A DNA stretch of 64,000 nucleotides from Mycobacterium barrassiae (GTDB lineage: Bacteria > Actinomycetota > Actinomycetes > Mycobacteriales > Mycobacteriaceae). The notes under the pieces are model-generated. The model had not been told where the DNA came from and searched no databases. It saw only the letters and a list, made by a program, of their open reading frames with translations. Below are positions 60,851-64,000 of the stretch, in pieces. The first letter of the stretch is position 1. Every line of letters begins with the position of its first letter. Position numbers and translations under genes: made by a program. Where the stretch lies: contig NZ_JACKUK010000026.1 of the NCBI RefSeq assembly GCF_025822765.1, positions 1 to 64,000 on the forward strand. Direction: 5' to 3'.

Positions 60851-61582
60851 GTGCAACGTCGCGAACCTGCGCTGCGGTCCTCCCGGGCTGAACGAGTCGC
60901 GGCTGATCTGGAGCACGAGATCCTCAGCGCCCGCCTGCCGGTCGGTGCTCACCTCGGGCGCCGCTCGGAGATCATGGACCGGTTCGGGATCAGCCCGACG
61001 GTGATGAACGAGACGCTGCGCATTCTGCGCGATCGCGACCTGGTGTCGGTGCGGCCTGGGCCAGGGGGTGGAATCACTGTTGCCAGTGCACACCCACAGG
61101 TTCGTCTGGGGGCACTGGATCTGTCGTTTCAGCCATCCACCCCCCACCCCCTCGACCTGTTCGAAGCGCGGTTGTACCTCGAGTTCGGGCTGACCAAGGC
61201 GGCGTTCGAGCGGGCAACCGACACCGATGTCGCGGCGATGCGATCGGCGATGGTCGCGATGCGGGCGTGCACCGACGCCGCGCAGTTCTTCGACGCCGTG
61301 CTGGCGTTTCACGGCGTCGTCGCGGCGGCGGCCCACATTCCCGTCCTTGAGGGAATGCACCAGCTCATCGTGACCAGCATCAAGGCCGTGCTGAACAGGG
61401 TGGTGTTCGTCGACGACCACGGACCGCTGCTGAAAGGCAGTCTCGACGTCCACGACGACATCGTGGCCGCCATCGCACTGCACGATCAGGCGTCGTTCGT
61501 CGACGCGATCAATCGCCATGATCAAGATCTGATCCGCGCCGACGATCCCGATCGCACACCGATCACCCCGCAGCACCCCTGA
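60851..61582 (+). CDS. GntR-family (FCD-type) transcriptional regulator
   Basis: 243 residues from the GTG at 60851, with AGGAGG 4 nt upstream. The winged HTH is RAERVAADLEHEILSARLPVGAHLGRRSEIMDRFGISPTVMNETLRILRDRDLV; the C-terminal helical FCD domain includes DLFEARLYLEFGLTKAAFERA, FDAVLAFHGVVAAAA and HDDIVAAIALHDQASFVDAINRHDQDL. It diverges from the acyl-CoA synthetase with 86 bp between starts and precedes the meta-cleavage-type genes, so it may regulate both. Confidence 0.85.
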   Translation: MQRREPALRSSRAERVAADLEHEILSARLPVGAHLGRRSEIMDRFGISPTVMNETLRILRDRDLVSVRPGPGGGITVASAHPQVRLGALDLSFQPSTPHPLDLFEARLYLEFGLTKAAFERATDTDVAAMRSAMVAMRACTDAAQFFDAVLAFHGVVAAAAHIPVLEGMHQLIVTSIKAVLNRVVFVDDHGPLLKGSLDVHDDIVAAIALHDQASFVDAINRHDQDLIRADDPDRTPITPQHP

Positions 61583-61712
61583 CCGAACGTCGCTGGTAGC
61601 GCATAGACGCTCGCTTCCACCACTGGACCCGTCCTCGTTGCATACCGGCTACTTCTACCACCATCGAGGTGTGATCTACAACATTGTGCATGCATATCTT
61701 GAATTGTGAATC

Positions 61713-61718
61713 TATAAT
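61713..61718 (+). promoter_or_regulatory. Consensus -10 box (TATAAT) for the amidohydrolase operon
   Basis: An exact TATAAT lies upstream of the amidohydrolase frame; initiation would be expected near 61724-61727. No good -35 box is seen, but two ATTGTG(C/A)A repeats lie just upstream. A TTGGATCAGACCAG operator-like sequence overlaps the predicted start of transcription. Confidence 0.5.
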
Positions 61719-61724
61719 AGCTAA

Positions 61725-62783
61725 ATTGGATCAGACCAGCCGCCCAACGTCAGGCACGGAGTCACGACCATCGACGCTCACCGATCCGCAGGCACGGCGC
61801 TCGTCGATGTCCACACCCACGCCATCGACCAGGACCTGCCGGACCTGACGCAGCGCTATCCAGACGACGGGTGGCCCAGCGTCGAACGCATCAGCGAAAT
61901 AGAAGCCAGCTTGATGTTTGACGGGGTTCCCTACCGCCGCATCGACCACCGGTGTTGGTCAGCGGATGCCCGACTTGCCGACATGGATCGTGAAGGCGTT
62001 GCCGTACAGGTGCTTTCGCCGATTCCCGTGACCTTCTGTTATCAGGCGTCTGCGGCTGGCACGGCCGAGCTGGCCTCGGCACAAAACGAGTTCTTCGCCC
62101 GGATCGTGCGCGCGCACCCGAACCGCTTCGCCGCATTGGCCGCCGTTGCCATGCAGGACCCCGACCGGGCTGTCGACGAGATGCGCCGGTGTATGGGCCG
62201 GCCGGGCTTCCTGGGCGTCGAGATCGGCACACGGGTCGGCGGAATCGAGCTGGCTGACCCGCGCCTGGACCGGTTCTTCGCCGTCGCGCATGAACTCGGC
62301 GCGCTGATCCTGGTCCACCCCAGCGACCAGGACCTGCCGCCCCGGGTGACCGGGCTGGGAATCGGCTTCGGAGCTGGGATGCTCATCGAGACGGCAGTGG
62401 CTGCGGCCGCGCTGCTCACCAGCGGCGCGCTAGCCAGCCGACCCGGCGTGCGAATCTGCCTGGCGCACGGCGGTGGCGCCCTGCCGGCACTGATCGGTCG
62501 ACTCGACAAGGGGGCGTTGATCGCCGGCATGTCCACAGACTCCCCTACCCTGCCAAGCCGACTGGCCCGCCGAATGTGGTGCGACTCACTGACATACGAC
62601 CGCCGGAGCCTAGACGCCGCGGTTGAGGTCTTCGGCAGCGACCACGTGGTTTTCGGATCCGACTACCCCTTCCCCGCGATGCCCCACCCCATCGACGACA
62701 TCGTGGCCGATCTGCCCGCCGACCTGCGACGCAGGATCTACCGCACCAATCTGGAGGAATCATGGCGCAGTTCCTTGGTCTAG
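61725..62783 (+). CDS. Amidohydrolase-2 family protein (ACMSD-like), start codon uncertain
   Basis: The open frame runs from the codon after a stop at 61722. The metal motif VDVHTHAI (HxH) is encoded at about 61803-61826, then VLVHPSDQ, CLAHGGGALP and FGSDYPFPAMPH supply the remaining ligands of the amidohydrolase-2 TIM barrel (2-amino-3-carboxymuconate semialdehyde decarboxylase type). The first in-frame ATG or TTG (61911, 61908) would delete the HxH strand, and no ATG, GTG or TTG occurs upstream in frame. Either a rare start such as ATT at 61725 is used or a base is missing. It likely decarboxylates or hydrolyses a ring-cleavage product with the next two genes. Confidence 0.75.
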   Translation: MGSDQPPNVRHGVTTIDAHRSAGTALVDVHTHAIDQDLPDLTQRYPDDGWPSVERISEIEASLMFDGVPYRRIDHRCWSADARLADMDREGVAVQVLSPIPVTFCYQASAAGTAELASAQNEFFARIVRAHPNRFAALAAVAMQDPDRAVDEMRRCMGRPGFLGVEIGTRVGGIELADPRLDRFFAVAHELGALILVHPSDQDLPPRVTGLGIGFGAGMLIETAVAAAALLTSGALASRPGVRICLAHGGGALPALIGRLDKGALIAGMSTDSPTLPSRLARRMWCDSLTYDRRSLDAAVEVFGSDHVVFGSDYPFPAMPHPIDDIVADLPADLRRRIYRTNLEESWRSSLV

Positions 62784-63838
62784 GCCTGACCCACTATCCG
62801 CTGCTGGCCGGCACGGACGAACACATGGCCTCCCTGTTGCGTTGGACGCTGGCCGATCCCGACATCCCCGCCGCGGCCAAGGATCCCGCCAACTGGCCCG
62901 CGCCGATGCGTGCCGAGTGGGGCAACGACAAGGGTGTCGCCACGGCCGCCCATCATCGGAAGCTCTTGGTGGAGAGCCTCGCCCGGTGCCGTGATGCGCT
63001 GGACGAATTCGCACCCGACGTCATGGTGGTGTGGGGCGACGACCAATATGAGAACTTCCGCGAAGAGGTCATTCCGCCGTTCTGCGTGCTGGCCTACGGC
63101 GACGTCGAGGTCGACCCGTTCGAGGTGATGACCAACCGGGGCAGTCCCAACGCATGGGGTCTGCCCGACGACACCACCATGACGTTGCACGGGGACGCCG
63201 AGGGTGCCCGCGCGCTCGCCGACCGGCTGCTCGCACGCGGCTTCGACGTGGCGTACTCGTATCAGAAGCGGGCCAATTCGCCGTTCCCGCACGCGATCGC
63301 CAATACCCAGCTCTTCCTGGACTATCCGCACGCCGGGCGTCAGTTCCCCTATCGGATGATTCCGATCACCGTCAACTGTTATGGCCAGCATGCAATCGCG
63401 CGGCGCGGCGGGCTGGCGCGGTTCGCCGAGATCGCCACGGAGAGACTTGATCCAGTCGGTCCGTCCCCCGCGCGATGCTTTGCGTTGGGCCGGGCCGTGG
63501 CACAGTCGTTCGCCGACACCGATCTTCGCGTCGCATTGGTCGCCTCGTCGAGTTGGTCGCACGCGTTCCTCACCGACAAAACGTGGCACATCACCCCGGA
63601 CACCGAGGCGGATCTGCGACTCTACGACTTGTTCGCCGCGGGTGAATATGCCAAGTGGAAAGAGACCACCACCGCAGAGATCGTCGACGCCGGACAGCAC
63701 GAAATGCTGAATTGGTTTTGCCTGACCGGCGCCGCCGACGAACTCGGCCTCGACCTTGCGTGGTCGGATCTCGTCACCACCGATGTCTTCAACTCCAACA
63801 AGTGTTTTGCAGTGTTCAAGGAAGGAAGTCCCCGATGA
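62762..63838 (+). CDS. LigB-type class III extradiol dioxygenase family protein
   Basis: 358 residues from an ATG with GGAGGAATC upstream, overlapping the amidohydrolase 3' end by 22 nt. It has LTHYPLLAGTDE near the N-terminus (iron-ligand His), PDVMVVWGDDQYENF near residue 85, VNCYGQHA near 205, VALVASSSWSHAFL near 260 and GQHEMLNWFCLTGAADELGL near 320. This layout fits the catalytic LigB/protocatechuate 4,5-dioxygenase beta-subunit fold, although a separate small LigA subunit is not seen. It would cut a catechol-type ring in an aromatic pathway. Confidence 0.8.
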   Translation: MAQFLGLGLTHYPLLAGTDEHMASLLRWTLADPDIPAAAKDPANWPAPMRAEWGNDKGVATAAHHRKLLVESLARCRDALDEFAPDVMVVWGDDQYENFREEVIPPFCVLAYGDVEVDPFEVMTNRGSPNAWGLPDDTTMTLHGDAEGARALADRLLARGFDVAYSYQKRANSPFPHAIANTQLFLDYPHAGRQFPYRMIPITVNCYGQHAIARRGGLARFAEIATERLDPVGPSPARCFALGRAVAQSFADTDLRVALVASSSWSHAFLTDKTWHITPDTEADLRLYDLFAAGEYAKWKETTTAEIVDAGQHEMLNWFCLTGAADELGLDLAWSDLVTTDVFNSNKCFAVFKEGSPR

Positions 63839-64000
63839 CGACGTCGACTGCGGTGGCGCAGTGCACCATCGATGCGGGAGGCATCGAAACCCGCTACCTC
63901 GAGGCGGGATCCGGCGAACCGGTCCTCATGCTGCATGGCTCTGGCCCGGGTGTATCGGGAACAGCCAACTGGCAGTACAACATTCCTGCACTTGCCGAGA
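63835..64000 (+). CDS. Alpha/beta hydrolase, meta-cleavage-product type (partial at window end)
   Basis: The ATG at 63835 overlaps the dioxygenase stop (ATGA). The 55 visible residues contain GGIETRYLEAGSGEPVLMLH followed by GSGPGVSGTANW, the oxyanion-hole loop of BphD/HsaD-like C-C hydrolases acting on meta-cleavage products. The catalytic triad lies beyond the window. With the dioxygenase and amidohydrolase it forms the expected ring-cleavage sequence. Confidence 0.8.
   Translation, partial: MTTSTAVAQCTIDAGGIETRYLEAGSGEPVLMLHGSGPGVSGTANWQYNIPALAE

Overview
The window looks like chromosome of a fast-growing, environmental mycobacterium (Mycolicibacterium-like). The case rests on high GC, frequent GTG starts, a complete mce operon (yrbEA, yrbEB, mceA to mceF and two Mce-associated membrane proteins), a PknK-type kinase fused to a MalT-like ATPase, a secreted CAP-domain protein, and long CoA-ester catabolic operons with many 4-bp ATGA/GTGA overlaps. 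No rRNA, tRNA or CRISPR array was seen.

Layout. (a) 0.1-5.2 kb, minus strand: a phosphotransferase-family protein, a three-gene haem-dependent oxidative N-demethylase (dimethylamine monooxygenase-like) operon with its own terminator, and a choloylglycine-hydrolase-family Ntn hydrolase. (b) 5.6-11.1 kb: a decayed SDR gene, then a TetR repressor diverging from a small catabolic operon (GNAT-like protein, NCS1 permease, frameshifted tautomerase, agmatinase-family ureohydrolase, C-terminally truncated metallo-beta-lactamase-fold protein). (c) 11.1-21.9 kb: an accessory island between two diverged 89-bp palindromic repeats. It carries a Gabija-like OLD nuclease plus UvrD-like helicase pair, a HEPN-motif protein with many CxxC zinc knuckles, HTH and unknown proteins, and a three-gene module of HigB toxin, HigA antitoxin fused to an ImmA-type metallopeptidase, and a third protein with a zinc signature like that of tRNA-guanine transglycosylases. 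(d) 22.0-24.2 kb: an intact IS21-family element with a 5-bp target duplication.

(e) 24.3-29.8 kb, minus strand: a NorE/NorF-like haem-copper oxidase accessory pair with a membrane partner, gpsA, a PFK, and a FadR-type regulator. Related leader sequences precede the membrane protein, gpsA and PFK genes. (f) 29.9-42.5 kb: a large operon for breakdown of an unidentified acyl-CoA: two acyl-CoA dehydrogenases, two SDRs, thiolase, CoA-transferase, HMG-CoA-lyase-like enzyme, three crotonases, a DUF7064/AttH-like protein and a phosphotransferase, facing a dienoyl-CoA-reductase-like SDR. Similar GGTC-centred operators lie at 29.87, 31.06 and 42.56 kb and probably bind the FadR-type regulator.

(g) 42.6-48.2 kb: two small membrane proteins, the PknK-like kinase and a CAP-domain secreted protein. 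(h) 48.2-58.7 kb: the mce operon, a lipid importer. (i) 59.1-64.0 kb: an acyl-CoA synthetase diverging from a GntR regulator, then a start of a meta-cleavage-type cluster (amidohydrolase, LigB-type dioxygenase, alpha/beta hydrolase cut by the window end).

Taken together, regions e to i read as uptake, CoA activation and degradation of hydrophobic substrates. Region c is a mobile defence and toxin-antitoxin island inserted beside a truncated catabolic gene.
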